A stretch of 34,136 bases of DNA from CAZQCI01 sp964592255. GTDB taxonomy: Bacteria; UBA10199; SBBF01. The translations under genes were made by a program, and so were the position numbers. The stretch is taken from NCBI GenBank assembly GCA_964592255.1, contig CAZQCI010000011.1:1-34136 (forward strand), given 5' to 3'. The first letter of the stretch is position 1; each line of letters begins with the position of its first letter. The notes beneath the pieces were generated by a model. The model was not told the origin of the DNA. It did no database searches and saw only the letters and a program-made list of their open reading frames with translations. This document shows, one piece after another, positions 1-7,101 of the stretch.

Positions 1-329
<329 letters not shown>

Positions 330-345
330 TAATTTATATTAAGTA

Positions 346-388
346 TCTGTTCGTCAGCCGGTGAGAAATTGCCGGCTGACGCGACAGA
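346..388 (+). other. Stem-loop in the 23S-5S spacer
   Basis: The 23S-5S spacer contains a strong hairpin. GTCAGCCGG (353-361) pairs perfectly with CCGGCTGAC (372-380). After a small internal loop, TCTGT (346-350) pairs with ACAGA (384-388). It sits where rRNA precursors are cleaved, so a role as a processing signal is plausible. That role is inference. There is no T-tract after it, so it is not a terminator, and the 5S gene follows. Confidence 0.6.
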
Positions 389-451
389 TGCATTTGATAG
401 ATGTGTCATGATCTCAGCAAAGTTGTAACAATTGGAATATGTAGTTCAAAG

Positions 452-571
<120 letters not shown>

Positions 572-577
572 TAAATT

Positions 578-614
578 AAAAAAACCCCAATCGCGAAAGC
601 GGTTGGGGTTTTTT
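578..614 (+). terminator. Intrinsic terminator of the rRNA operon
   Basis: The hairpin has arm CCCCAATCGC (585-594), a GAAA tetraloop (595-598) and return arm GCGGTTGGGG (599-608), with one T-G wobble. It is flanked by seven A and six T, so it can work on both strands. It ends the 5S transcript. A close copy of the same hairpin in the same orientation recurs at 5489-5524. Confidence 0.93.
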
Positions 615-682
615 GTTGGATTGAGTACGGCGTTTTCTAAAAATTGCAAAGTATGCAATAGACTGGTAGAACACACTTACTT

Positions 683-2098
683 ATGAATTCTAACAAAGTT
701 TTTATTATTGGTTCTGGATTTTCAAAAGATTACAANNNNNNNNNNAACCCCAGATTTCCGACCCTAGTAGCCCTGACAGAGGAAGTTCTTAATAAGTGTA
801 AAAATCCTCTCATCAAGCAACATATTAATACCTTATCGTCGAGTTTGACGAGCAATTGCGAACGCTTGTTTTCTTATCTTTATAGTGAGTTGCCTTGGAT
901 GAGTCCTGCTGAAAAATCCCTAAACCGCAGTGCGTTTTATGAGCTTAGTCATGCTTTAACGGAATTTTTTATTACACTTGAAGAATCTTCTAAGCTAGAT
1001 CATATTTTCTTAAATAAATTAGCAGAGTATTGGCATGCAAACCAATCAGTACTTATTTCTTTCAATTATGATACCTTATTGGAACGTTACCTCTTAGGTT
1101 GTTATCCTCAGAAGTATATCAGTGTAAATCAATCTAATATTTCTAAATTTTTTGTTTCAAAGACCGATAGTGATTTTAGGACTTCGATCGGGCTTATTTT
1201 TGAGAGAAATAGTTCAAAGAATTGTGAAATGGTATATGACAACAAGACACATATATTGACGTTTACTTTTAAAAAAAAATGTAATGAATCAATTTCATCG
1301 GAAGAAAAGAGTTCTTTAAAAACAGAATATCTTGCTCAAGCGGATAAGAACGAAAACTTAAAACATGTAATTAATGGAAAGTTTGGAAGTGGTGTTGACC
1401 ATCTAAATACTAGAATTCACGAACAAGATATCTATCAATTTGAATTAATCCACTTAGATTCTAGATCAGGGCTTGCTCTGTTAGGTGGCCTCGCGGGCAT
1501 GGGTTCTGCAAAACTATTCAAGTTGCATGGTTCTATTAATTGGTACCACAGTGGTACGATGGATACTGCATCAGAGCCTATTTATTTTACACCTGTTAAA
1601 AAAAATAATTCTTCTAGTGCAAGCTTCTCTGGTTTGGTACCAGTTATCATTCCTCCTCTCCTGCAAAAAGATGGCTTTTATCAGAATATATTCCTGAATA
1701 CTCAGTGGACTAAATTGATTCATGCGATTCGCGATATAGATGGACCTGCTGAATTTTATTTTTGCGGTTATTCTTTTCCTACAACTGATTTTCTTGCTTG
1801 GACTTTTTTTCAAGAAATTTTACCGAGAAAGCAGGGGTATACTATTTATTTGGTTAATTATCTAACTATTGAAAATGGATTGTTTGATGAAGAATCAAGA
1901 AGGCTAATTAGTTATTTTTATTCTACTTTTTTTATAGGCAAAACCTTGGCAATAACAGATGAAAAAGATTTAATTGATAATGGGTATTTGGAATCTGAAG
2001 GAGTAAAACTAGATTTGAGATTATCTAAGATAAAGGGAGAATGCAGTTGGATGCGGTGCGCATCGACAATTCAAAACCTTGCTAATTTTCTCGTGTAG
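683..2098 (+). CDS. SIR2-family protein (possible NAD-consuming defence effector)
   Basis: The protein is about 467-471 residues and cytoplasmic. The N-terminus carries a Rossmann NAD-binding loop, GSGFSKD (residues 10-16). It then has SFNYDTLLE with N128, KLHGSINW with H282, and GYSFPTTD at 362-369. This is the order of conserved blocks in the bacterial SIR2-like family, and both the Asn and His expected for NAD hydrolysis are present. Related SIR2 domains in Thoeris, DSR and Argonaute-associated systems deplete NAD in abortive infection. A defence role here is inference from the family. Residues 140-275 between N128 and H282 look like a large variable insertion. The ATG at 683 has no clear Shine-Dalgarno sequence. 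Ten N interrupt codons 18-21. Joining the flanks at their shared AA would give DYNPRFP in frame. The gene is visibly AT-richer than the housekeeping genes, which fits transfer. No partner gene is adjacent. Confidence 0.85.
   Translation: MNSNKVFIIGSGFSKDYXXXXNPRFPTLVALTEEVLNKCKNPLIKQHINTLSSSLTSNCERLFSYLYSELPWMSPAEKSLNRSAFYELSHALTEFFITLEESSKLDHIFLNKLAEYWHANQSVLISFNYDTLLERYLLGCYPQKYISVNQSNISKFFVSKTDSDFRTSIGLIFERNSSKNCEMVYDNKTHILTFTFKKKCNESISSEEKSSLKTEYLAQADKNENLKHVINGKFGSGVDHLNTRIHEQDIYQFELIHLDSRSGLALLGGLAGMGSAKLFKLHGSINWYHSGTMDTASEPIYFTPVKKNNSSSASFSGLVPVIIPPLLQKDGFYQNIFLNTQWTKLIHAIRDIDGPAEFYFCGYSFPTTDFLAWTFFQEILPRKQGYTIYLVNYLTIENGLFDEESRRLISYFYSTFFIGKTLAITDEKDLIDNGYLESEGVKLDLRLSKIKGECSWMRCASTIQNLANFLV
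736..745. other. Scaffold gap of 10 N inside the SIR2 gene
   Basis: Ten N follow ...TTACAA and precede AACCCC. The same length is used at all four gaps, so it is a placeholder. Removing the N and the doubled AA (12 nt) keeps the frame and gives a continuous NAD-binding segment. Confidence 0.9.
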
Positions 2099-2197
2099 GT
2101 CGAAAGCGCCCGACTTCTTATTAAGATCATAGAAGCAGAGCAGGAAGGAGCGTCGCCGGAACCAGAAAAGACATTAAAAGTTGTACCTCAAAAATAA
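2099..2197 (+). pseudogene. Orphan coding remnant in frame behind the SIR2 stop
   Basis: Directly after the SIR2 TAG codon, the same frame stays open for 32 codons and reads ARLLIKIIEAEQEG followed by a Glu/Pro-rich tail and TAA at 2195. It looks like the C-terminal tail of a protein (an amphipathic helix plus a charged tail), but it has no start codon or ribosome site of its own. It could be the remnant of a gene replaced by the SIR2 gene, or a lost extension of it. The family is not recognised. Confidence 0.35.
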
Positions 2198-2310
2198 AAT
2201 ATATCGTTATGGGGTTTTCAGGAAAGAATGATAGCGCGCAAATCCCATATTTTACATTGGAATGGCGCCAAGGAGAGCTTTTTCACTCATGACGAGGGTG
2301 TCTCAACAAA

Positions 2311-2625
2311 TTATCCCAAATCCAACGCAAAAATAATGGCCGAGTTGACTTGGTCAAGAGTGGCTTTTGAAAGCACTCCTCGATTTCGAATGAGTTTGTT
2401 TTTTGGAAGGGTATGTAAATTATCGGCGGAAACAAAAGATTCTTTGGGCAGATTGCCTTCTTGTTTTATGGGAATTTGAGTGGGATAGCCTTTTGCTTGA
2501 GTCGTGATCTCGGCGACGGCCACTTTGGAGAGGTGAGGAATGACGGCAGAGCGCGTCAGAATGAGCACTGGTCTTTTGCCGGCTTTTCCTCCGATGTCGG
2601 CGTCCCAAATTTCTCCCCGTTTCAT
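2311..2625 (-). CDS. MazF/PemK-family mRNA interferase toxin
   Basis: This 104-residue protein has the MazF/PemK layout. It opens with MKRGEIWDADIG, then KRPVLILTR with the conserved Arg, then the ESFVSADNLHTLPK segment typical of the family's central strand. The family cleaves single-stranded RNA and is held inactive by its antitoxin. The ATG at 2625 overlaps the antitoxin stop (ATGA) and is preceded by GGGAGG in the antitoxin's last codons. This start is therefore preferred to the TTG at 2637, which lies upstream of that ribosome site. Toxin and antitoxin form a two-gene minus-strand operon. All conserved parts appear intact, so it is probably functional. Confidence 0.9.
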   Translation of the reverse strand: MKRGEIWDADIGGKAGKRPVLILTRSAVIPHLSKVAVAEITTQAKGYPTQIPIKQEGNLPKESFVSADNLHTLPKNKLIRNRGVLSKATLDQVNSAIIFALDLG

Positions 2626-2867
2626 TTTTCCTCCCAAGCTTCAGCAGCCAGCCAATCATCCGAGTTTTCATCAGACTGGGGATGTTTTGATAGAGCCTTA
2701 ATCCATTTCTCTTCAAGTTTTTTGGTCTTTTCCTTTTGTATTTTTTCCATAATTGCTTCTCTGACAAATTCGGATCGCGATTTGTAGTCTAGGTCATCAA
2801 TTTCTTTTATATTTTTAGAATCGAGTCGTACCTGTAGATTAAAAGATGTCATTAAAATATCATGCAT
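2622..2867 (-). CDS. Ribbon-helix-helix antitoxin of the MazF-like pair
   Basis: This small protein has an N-terminal ribbon-helix-helix pattern: a beta strand FNLQVRLD, then helices around IKEIDDLDYKSRSEFVREAI. A lysine/glutamate-rich helical tail follows, of the kind that wraps the toxin. Antitoxins of this type bind the toxin and repress their own promoter. The gene is upstream of the toxin and overlaps it by 4 nt. The first ATG (2867) is reported. A second ATG at 2852 would start right before the DNA-binding strand and is equally possible, because neither has a Shine-Dalgarno sequence. Confidence 0.83.
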   Translation of the reverse strand: MHDILMTSFNLQVRLDSKNIKEIDDLDYKSRSEFVREAIMEKIQKEKTKKLEEKWIKALSKHPQSDENSDDWLAAEAWEEK

Positions 2868-3024
2868 ATTATCATTACAAAAAGCAACGTTTTTGTTTTT
2901 TAGTTATGAACGATGAAAGCGAAATGCGGGGCCGAAAAATAAAGTGCTGCAGGGTACACATGCTTTTAGTTTCTGTCATTCTTCTCTCCTTTCGTTTCAT
3001 TAGCTCCTCTTGAGACTAAGCAAN

Positions 3025-3034
3025 NNNNNNNNNA
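3025..3034. other. Scaffold gap of 10 N
   Basis: Placeholder gap in non-coding sequence. The left flank ends CAA and the right flank starts AAA, so a short overlap is possible. Any rearrangement joined here would affect interpretation of the VapC remnant that follows. Confidence 0.9.
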
Positions 3035-3123
3035 AAGGTGCCCGAAATCTTTTTAGCTTTCTCAGCTTGTAACTATTTAAAAATCAACTAGTTGAGAATT
3101 GAAGGGGAATTCTATTATTGGAG

Positions 3124-3156
3124 AACCATCCGAAAGTCGGACGGTTTGGGATTTTT
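3124..3156 (+). terminator. Possible intrinsic terminator hairpin
   Basis: AACCATCCGA (3124-3133) and TCGGACGGTT (3137-3146) pair at nine of ten positions around a 3-nt loop. A run of five T begins at 3152, after GGGA. It could end plus-strand transcription, but the T-run is 5 nt away from the stem and no intact plus-strand gene lies just upstream. Confidence 0.4.
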
Positions 3157-3158
3157 AA

Positions 3159-3341
3159 AACTTTAATATCAACACCCTAAAAAAAGAATTTTTACTCGAT
3201 ATTGAAGAGGTCACCGTCATTGACATGTCACCGACGGTGATTAAAACAGCTGTCGGATGTTTGGAAGAAACAAGTTTAAGAATCTTAGAGGCTCTGCATC
3301 TAGCGTCTGCTAAAGAATCTTATTACGACGTATCAGGGTGA
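3159..3341 (+). pseudogene. Fragment of a VapC-like PIN-domain toxin
   Basis: An open frame of about 60 codons ends at the TGA at 3339. It reads LLDIEEVTVIDMSPTVI and then LRILEALHLASAKE, which is the characteristic late part of VapC-type PIN ribonucleases (family pattern LRxLDALHLAxA). The N-terminal half with the first acidic residues is absent, there is no start codon, and the frame stops after YYDVSG, where family members continue with a further strand and acidic residue. It is therefore a decayed toxin gene. The antitoxin is not visible. The scaffold gap at 3025 may hide or distort the upstream part. Confidence 0.7.
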
Positions 3342-3349
3342 CTATGAGA

Positions 3350-4129
3350 CTACTCCCAAACCTCCTTCAAGGTTTGTCGAAAAAGACTATTAAGTTTCTC
3401 CCAGTTAGAATTTGTTTTTTCTCCGATGATGCTTTGTTTTTCCAACTCCTGAAGTTCGTTTTCAATAAATTGACTGATTTCTGGAATAGCCGGGCCTGTG
3501 GAAAGTTCTTCTCCGGATTTTTTGCGTACGATCAAGTCCGATATGGCTTGTTTTAGGCTTTTGTCATCTATCAAGACAAGAAGCTCCGCAAATTCCATAG
3601 GGACCGCCTTGTTAAACTGTCTAATCCAACGGATGGCCAAGAGGGGGCGTAGGATATAAAAATATTTTTTTATTCTGACTTCGCTGCCTTGCATGTATTC
3701 TCTAAAATTACCTTTAGCCATATGCCAATAGTGGTGCATGCAGGCGCTTGAGGAGTAATAGGTAGTAATTAAGGATTTTAATTCGTCTGCAAGTTTAGAT
3801 TTTTGGCGATATACAATAGGCGAACTCAACCATTCCAGCAGAGGAGGGTTGGATTTGTGGAGCAGGAGCAAAGCTTTACGGATGTCCCAGCCACTTAAAT
3901 CAATTTCATCTATTATCGGTTTTTCAATAACATCGCGACGTTGCTCGATGGAAAGATACCATTCCGGCCGATGGATATAAATGAAACGGACATCATAATC
4001 ACTGTCACTGGATGGAAAACCCCATGCCCGGCTTCCTGATTCAACACAATAGAGAATGCGGATGTCTTGTTCTTCTTCTATTTTTAAGATTCGGGAGATA
4101 ATTTCATTTTTGATACTCTCTAAGATCAT
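3350..4129 (-). CDS. Predicted nucleotidyltransferase (DNA polymerase beta superfamily, COG3541-like)
   Basis: This protein of about 259 residues has a pol-beta type nucleotidyltransferase core. ESGSRAWGF (the Gly-Ser motif near residues 32-33) is followed by SSDSDYDVRF with the metal-binding aspartates (about D44 and D46). The C-terminal half is helical. Proteins with this SGSRAWGF-DSDYDVRF signature are widespread and mostly uncharacterised, and their substrate is not known. The ATG at 4129 is chosen because family members start a short helix before the catalytic motif. A TTG at 4165 would add 12 residues, and neither has a good ribosome site. It diverges from the gene at 4230. Confidence 0.85.
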   Translation of the reverse strand: MILESIKNEIISRILKIEEEQDIRILYCVESGSRAWGFPSSDSDYDVRFIYIHRPEWYLSIEQRRDVIEKPIIDEIDLSGWDIRKALLLLHKSNPPLLEWLSSPIVYRQKSKLADELKSLITTYYSSSACMHHYWHMAKGNFREYMQGSEVRIKKYFYILRPLLAIRWIRQFNKAVPMEFAELLVLIDDKSLKQAISDLIVRKKSGEELSTGPAIPEISQFIENELQELEKQSIIGEKTNSNWEKLNSLFRQTLKEVWE

Positions 4130-4214
4130 AGAGATATGATTTATATTAAAATGGCTTTCGATCAAACTATTCTTTCAGATAGAAAACGAAAGAACACTAC
4201 GATAGATGTGTGAT

Positions 4215-4222
4215 AAGGAGGG
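4215..4222 (+). promoter_or_regulatory. Shine-Dalgarno site fixing the start at 4230
   Basis: AAGGAGGG lies 7 nt before the ATG at 4230. An earlier in-frame ATG at 4206 overlaps this region and lacks such a site, so it is rejected as the start. Confidence 0.85.
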
Positions 4223-4229
4223 TAATAAG

Positions 4230-4766
4230 ATGAAGATAGACTGGAAAAAATTGGCGCTCGCTCTCGGCAGCGTTTCTCAAGAAAAACCATATTCTGAATC
4301 TGTTTCAACTCCAATGGCACAAGCAGCTATGGAAATGATTTTGGGAGAAGAGACCATTAAGGAAACAGTCCGATTTATTTTGGATATTCCTCCTGGCAGC
4401 GGTCAGGGATCTCATTTGGCGGAACAAGTTTTGAGCTTGATGCAGTCGGAGGTGGCAGCAAAAGAGGCTTATCGCATCTACCAAATCTCTCATGGAGACA
4501 GGCGAAGCAGTGCTGTGGCACTGATCAAGCGTATTGGAGCCAAAATATCTTTGAATTGGGTGGAAGAGTTTTTGAAAAACGATGAAACCGCTTCCTGGGG
4601 AATCGGTGTTTTGGATCAGCTTTTGTGGAGATGGGTGGTTGATCCGGAAGAGGCCGAGACTCTCTTAAAATTGGCAGAGAATCATCCGATTGAAAATGTT
4701 AGAGAACAAGCTTTATTTATAAGACAATACCTATCGAATCGAGAACGGATACCCTCTGGAAAATAA
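4230..4766 (+). CDS. Hypothetical helical protein
   Basis: This 178-residue protein has no signal peptide or membrane segment. It looks almost wholly alpha-helical, with paired amphipathic helices (for example around EETIKETVRFIL, AVALIKRIGAKI, NVREQALFIRQYL) in a HEAT-repeat-like rhythm. No catalytic motif is visible and the family is not recognised. It starts at the ATG with a strong Shine-Dalgarno site. It is divergent from the nucleotidyltransferase, with about 100 nt between starts. The methyltransferase gene follows after 42 nt in the same direction, so the two may be cotranscribed. Confidence 0.75.
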   Translation: MKIDWKKLALALGSVSQEKPYSESVSTPMAQAAMEMILGEETIKETVRFILDIPPGSGQGSHLAEQVLSLMQSEVAAKEAYRIYQISHGDRRSSAVALIKRIGAKISLNWVEEFLKNDETASWGIGVLDQLLWRWVVDPEEAETLLKLAENHPIENVREQALFIRQYLSNRERIPSGK

Positions 4767-4808
4767 CTGCATTTTCTGTTTAATGACTCGATACCAAAAG
4801 ACTAAATT

Positions 4809-5489
4809 ATGCCTCCCAACTCTTCATCATCTAATCGAAAAAGGGTCCAAGAATTAGCTCAGGCTTTTATTGAACAAGGGAAACCAAGCGAGTGGTTTGA
4901 TGTGTTGTATGCCGAAGCGGATCAAGACGCATCACGTATTCCTTGGGCGGATCTGCAGGTAAACCCGCACTTTAAACGGTGGGTTGAAAAAAACAAACTA
5001 AAGGGACAAGGCAAAAAAGCGATCGTGGTTGGTTGTGGGCTTGGTGACGATGCCGAGTTTCTTGCTCATCTCGGTTTTGATGTTACGGCTTTTGATATTT
5101 CTGTAAAAGCCATTCAATGGTGTTCTTCCCGTTTTCCTCAGTCATCGGTTCATTATTGCGTGCACGATTTATTTTCCTTGCCTGTAGAATGGAAGGGATC
5201 TTTCGATTTTGTTTTAGAATCTTATACTCTGCAAGCCCTGCCGGAAAAAACACGGATGCAAGCCATGCCCCTGATAGCCTCTTTGGTAGCTTCTCACGGT
5301 AGTTTATTAATCATCTGCCGAGGCCGGGACGCAATAGAACCCGTGGGGACAATCCCCTGGCCATTAACTCACCATGAGTTAAATCTGTTTTCTAGTAGGG
5401 GCTTACAAGAAGTTGCTTTTGAAGATTTTTTTGAAAATGATTCCATCCGACGTTTTTTAGCAGAATATAAAAAAATCGATTTTAAATAA
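4809..5489 (+). CDS. Class I SAM-dependent methyltransferase
   Basis: This 226-residue cytoplasmic protein has a Rossmann methyltransferase core. Motif I is AIVVGCGLGDD (G75, G77, G79). The second strand, DVTAFDIS, has the acidic residue D96 expected to bind the ribose hydroxyls. A later block, FDFVLESYTLQALP, corresponds to motif IV. The size and the W-rich N-terminal segment recall thiopurine methyltransferase and TehB-like families, but the substrate cannot be read from the sequence. The start is ATG with only a weak ribosome site, 42 nt after the preceding gene. A strong terminator overlaps its stop. Confidence 0.85.
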   Translation: MPPNSSSSNRKRVQELAQAFIEQGKPSEWFDVLYAEADQDASRIPWADLQVNPHFKRWVEKNKLKGQGKKAIVVGCGLGDDAEFLAHLGFDVTAFDISVKAIQWCSSRFPQSSVHYCVHDLFSLPVEWKGSFDFVLESYTLQALPEKTRMQAMPLIASLVASHGSLLIICRGRDAIEPVGTIPWPLTHHELNLFSSRGLQEVAFEDFFENDSIRRFLAEYKKIDFK

Positions 5490-5524
5490 AAACCCCCCAT
5501 CGCAAAAGCGGTTGGGGGGGTTTT
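5489..5524 (+). terminator. Intrinsic terminator, near-copy of the 5S terminator
   Basis: CCCCCCATCGC (5493-5503), an AAAA loop and GCGGTTGGGGGGG (5508-5520) form a GC-rich stem followed by four T. It shares the ATCGC / AAA / GCGGTTGGGG core and the same asymmetric T-G wobble with the terminator at 578-614. It ends the methyltransferase transcript. Confidence 0.9.
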
Positions 5525-5546
5525 ATTGCGTTTTATCGGAGGCGCT

Positions 5547-5979
5547 TTATTTATGTCCGTAAAGATATTCCACTGTAATACCGAAAGCACTCATCCCCAA
5601 AAACATTCCCATCAAAGAAGCCATGGGTTCCGCAAAGAAACCATGTCCCGTGGTAGGAAAGAGGAGCATATTGGCGGCGAAGAACAGGAGAATGGCGTAA
5701 AAAACGCCACGCAACCATGAGCGCGTTGGTAGANNNNNNNNNNGTTGGTAGATGTGATCGAACATAGGTGCCATAGAAATACGCCAGGACAGCACCCATG
5801 CCGAAATAGGCAAGAATGGCTGGGCCGGCGCCCATAGGCATCATGTCGGACATTCGTTTGTACATGTCATCACTGGGAATATTAAAATGCGGCGCCATGA
5901 GCGAAAAAATCGTCATCATCGCCGTCCCAGCAATGCCATAAAACAAAGCTCTCTTCATACATTCCATATTCATTTTCAT
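5547..5979 (-). CDS. Small four-helix inner-membrane protein (frame broken by a scaffold artefact)
   Basis: Read literally, the frame is interrupted at the ten-N gap. The nine bases GTTGGTAGA occur on both sides of the gap. Merging them removes 19 nt and restores one frame of 137 residues, reading SHLPTRSWLRGV across the join. The protein has four hydrophobic segments, around ALFYGIAGTAMMTIFSL, AILAYFGMGAVLAYFYG, GVFYAILLFFAANMLLF and ASLMGMFLGMSAFGITV. The TAxMT motif in helix 1 resembles DUF6789-type membrane proteins, whose function is unknown. The ATG at 5979 has an excellent AAGGAGG five bases upstream. It converges on the methyltransferase and is probably monocistronic. Confidence 0.8.
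5734..5743. other. Scaffold gap of 10 N with duplicated flanks
   Basis: GTTGGTAGA immediately precedes and follows the N run. The two contigs overlap by these 9 nt and the gap is false. Confidence 0.92.
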
Positions 5980-5984
5980 ATCAA

Positions 5985-5991
5985 CCTCCTT
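5985..5991 (-). promoter_or_regulatory. Shine-Dalgarno site for the membrane protein gene
   Basis: On the minus strand this is AAGGAGG, five bases before the ATG at 5979. It is a full match to the anti-Shine-Dalgarno sequence. Confidence 0.85.
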
Positions 5992-6093
5992 GACGCATTA
6001 CGTCAGTAAGTTACTGATTTATAAAGATATTTTATCAGTTAAAAGAAGGAAGAGCAATGGGGGAAGGGGGTTTATTTTTTCTTATGATACCCG

Positions 6094-6765
6094 TTACTTA
6101 GTGAAGCTGACGCCGCAACCTCTGCTTGTATTAGGGTAATTTTCTATCTTTTCAGCACTTGGATCGAATTTTTCGAAAGAAAGGGTAGAAAAAGAATGGG
6201 TCTGAGGGGGCTTGTCTGTATGAGTTAAAGGGTCGGTTTCACCCTTATAATCCCAAACATACTCTGCGCCATTGTGAGCAATTTCTCCAAAATGTTGGTC
6301 GAGATAATTCAGGTCGACATTATTATTTGTAGAATCGTGCTGGCTAATCAAATAGGAATTAGGGTCTGGGAAAGCAAAAAGAAAGCTGCCCGTCAGTCCT
6401 GGCTCACTGCGGTTCATCAAATGGAGGGCATATTGTAATTCTTTATTGTCTAGTTGATCCGTCGGTGCATCAGGGCTTAAAGCCGCGGCTTTCTTGAGAA
6501 TAGATGCACGGGATGCTAGCAAATCTCCAAACGCGTCAAATAGATAGTTATTATCTGAGTTGGCTTTTAAGACAGCGCTTTTGTAACTAGCTTGCATCTG
6601 ATCTAATTCTGCCAGAGAAGGTGCTGCTGAAATACCAGCTGTAATTTGATTCAGATCAACAGGATTATTGTTAGGCTGTTCAGTACTGAGAACAGGTTGA
6701 AAAAGAAGGTAGAGAGCCAAGTCTGCCGGTGTTTGTATTTTGATTTCAGTGTTTGGTCCACACAT
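6094..6765 (-). CDS. Hypothetical protein
   Basis: This 223-residue protein starts at an ATG preceded by GAAAGGGG. No signal peptide, membrane helix or known motif is visible. The N-terminal half is helical and rich in Asn, Gln and Ala. The C-terminal third is Asn/Asp-rich and ends with TSRGCGVSFTK. It has three Cys in total, including one near each end. It lies downstream of the P450 remnant on the same strand. The family is not recognised, and low-complexity composition and isolation suggest a lineage-restricted gene. Confidence 0.65.
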   Translation of the reverse strand: MCGPNTEIKIQTPADLALYLLFQPVLSTEQPNNNPVDLNQITAGISAAPSLAELDQMQASYKSAVLKANSDNNYLFDAFGDLLASRASILKKAAALSPDAPTDQLDNKELQYALHLMNRSEPGLTGSFLFAFPDPNSYLISQHDSTNNNVDLNYLDQHFGEIAHNGAEYVWDYKGETDPLTHTDKPPQTHSFSTLSFEKFDPSAEKIENYPNTSRGCGVSFTK

Positions 6766-6841
6766 AAAGCCCCTTTCGTTAAAAACCTTAATTATTATCG
6801 GCTCGTCTCTTTTAAAAGTTGCTACTTTTTCTTCAAGTCAA

Positions 6842-7101
6842 TTATTGAGTACGTCTTTTCAAAAATACTTTCATCTCATTTTTGGGACGCAAAGTAATAT
6901 TAGGTTCAGGAATAGCCGGCTGTGTTGAAACAAGCTTGATTTTATAATATTGGCAAATCGTAGCTAAAATCAATTGAGTTTCCATCAATGCAAAATTGTT
7001 TCCGATGCATTGATGGGATCTTTTTGAAGTTGAAGAAGAGGTTTAAGAAAAAACAAAGGTCTTGGCCCTGGGGGAGTCTGCTGAATGTCAGGAGGAGGCA
7101 T
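6842..7101 (-). pseudogene. Cytochrome P450 remnant with a large internal deletion
   Basis: Two ends of a P450 gene lie back to back on the minus strand. From the ATG at 7101 the frame reads MPPPDIQQTPPGPRP, then a leucine-rich stretch and QLQKDP, the proline-rich N-terminal hallmark of P450s. From about 7015 down to the TAA at 6842, another frame reads HQCIGNNFALMETQL, the heme-cysteine motif and the following helix. It continues to the C-terminal EPNITLRP strand. Roughly 350 residues between the two parts are missing, and the parts are out of frame. The gene cannot make an enzyme. The flanks (6766-6841 and 7102-7288) contain nothing else recognisable. Confidence 0.85.

Larger units (their letters stand above)
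2868..3158. other. Non-coding stretch with scaffold gap between toxin-antitoxin genes
   Basis: This stretch contains the presumed upstream region of the antitoxin gene, a ten-N scaffold gap at 3025-3034 flanked by AA on both sides, and the hairpin at 3124-3146. A 35-codon plus-strand ORF (2906-3013) has no ribosome site or recognisable family. No gene is supported. Confidence 0.6.

Noticed and set aside
2228..2787. Plus-strand ORFs over the toxin-antitoxin genes
   Set aside because: They are shadows of the well supported minus-strand MazF pair, with no family match.
2906..3013. 35-codon plus ORF with a hydrophobic segment, possibly a small toxin
   Set aside because: No ribosome site, no partner and no recognisable family; likely chance.
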